The notes under the pieces were generated by a model, which saw nothing but the letters and a program-made list of their open reading frames with translations, was not told the DNA's origin and did no database searches. DNA of 13,609 nucleotides from an uncultured Ardenticatenia bacterium. Its GTDB lineage: Bacteria > Chloroflexota > Anaerolineae > Promineifilales > Promineifilaceae. The position numbers and the translations under genes were made by a program. Positions 13,477 to 13,609 of this stretch are shown piece after piece. The DNA is taken from assembly GCA_937858165.1 (NCBI GenBank), contig CALLZA010000780.1, positions 1 to 13,609 of the forward strand, given 5' to 3'. Positions within the stretch are counted from its first letter, which is position 1. Each line of letters opens with the position of its first letter.

Positions 13477-13609
13477 AAAAAAAAAAAACACATAAAGAGC
13501 AGCAGCGACAGAACAGAGAACGACGAAAAGCATAAGCATGAAACGGAATAAGTGCTATATACACAAGAAGATATACAGAAGAAGGAAGAGACACAGGAAG
13601 GAATGAAGG
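13477..13609. other. Poly-A and noise after the adapter (non-biological)
   Basis: Twelve A follow the P5 end directly and then about 120 bases of A/G-rich sequence without coding or repeat structure. This is the usual output when a read continues past the end of the library molecule. Nothing here should be annotated as genome. Confidence 0.93.

Overview
The window is one metagenome-style contig whose real DNA runs from about base 142 to base 13406. Both ends are untrimmed Illumina Nextera adapter, followed by a homopolymer run and noise. Every gene is on the minus strand, so the biological order runs from high to low coordinates. The genome is GC-rich. The fused AtpF-AtpH, the enlarged AtpB and Lgt, the tandem NuoM paralogues and the heptamer-built intergenic palindromes suggest an uncultured Chloroflexota (Anaerolineae-like) bacterium. 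That placement is inference from family impressions, not from a search.

In transcription order, bases 13406-4910 carry the membrane arm of respiratory complex I: nuoH (3' part only), nuoJ, nuoK, nuoL, two different tandem nuoM genes and nuoN. nuoI is not between nuoH and nuoJ. The extra NuoM, together with a NuoL whose lateral-helix region is about 30 residues longer than in E. coli, is the signature of the so-called 2M complex I, a form proposed to carry an additional proton channel. One NuoM (6400-8058) lacks the TM7 lysine that the other keeps.

Bases 4908-2194 carry the membrane sector of an F-type ATP synthase. A strong sigma-70 promoter (4881-4908) begins right after the nuoN stop and drives atpI-like, atpB, atpE and a fused atpF-atpH. 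The F1 genes atpA, atpG, atpD and atpC do not follow. Subunit c has the residues expected of a proton-type, not a sodium-type, ring. The complex I genes that build the proton gradient therefore sit next to the F0 genes that spend it.

Bases 2193-142 hold a 286-base gap with two copies of a palindromic repeat, a GC-rich hairpin and a second sigma-70-like promoter. That promoter precedes a two-gene lipid unit: a CDP-alcohol phosphatidyltransferase and lgt, whose 3' end is lost in the left adapter.

The most striking feature outside the genes is a set of long inverted repeats filling each sizeable gap between nuoK and atpI (12067-12140, 9722-9796, 8078-8148, 4773-4869). Their sequences are unrelated, but each arm is built from short reiterated words, 7-mers in three cases and about 9-mers in one. 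Two of them begin at or inside the stop codon of the upstream gene. They resemble cyanobacterial short tandemly repeated sequences arranged as palindromes. No CRISPR array, tRNA, rRNA or transposase was seen.
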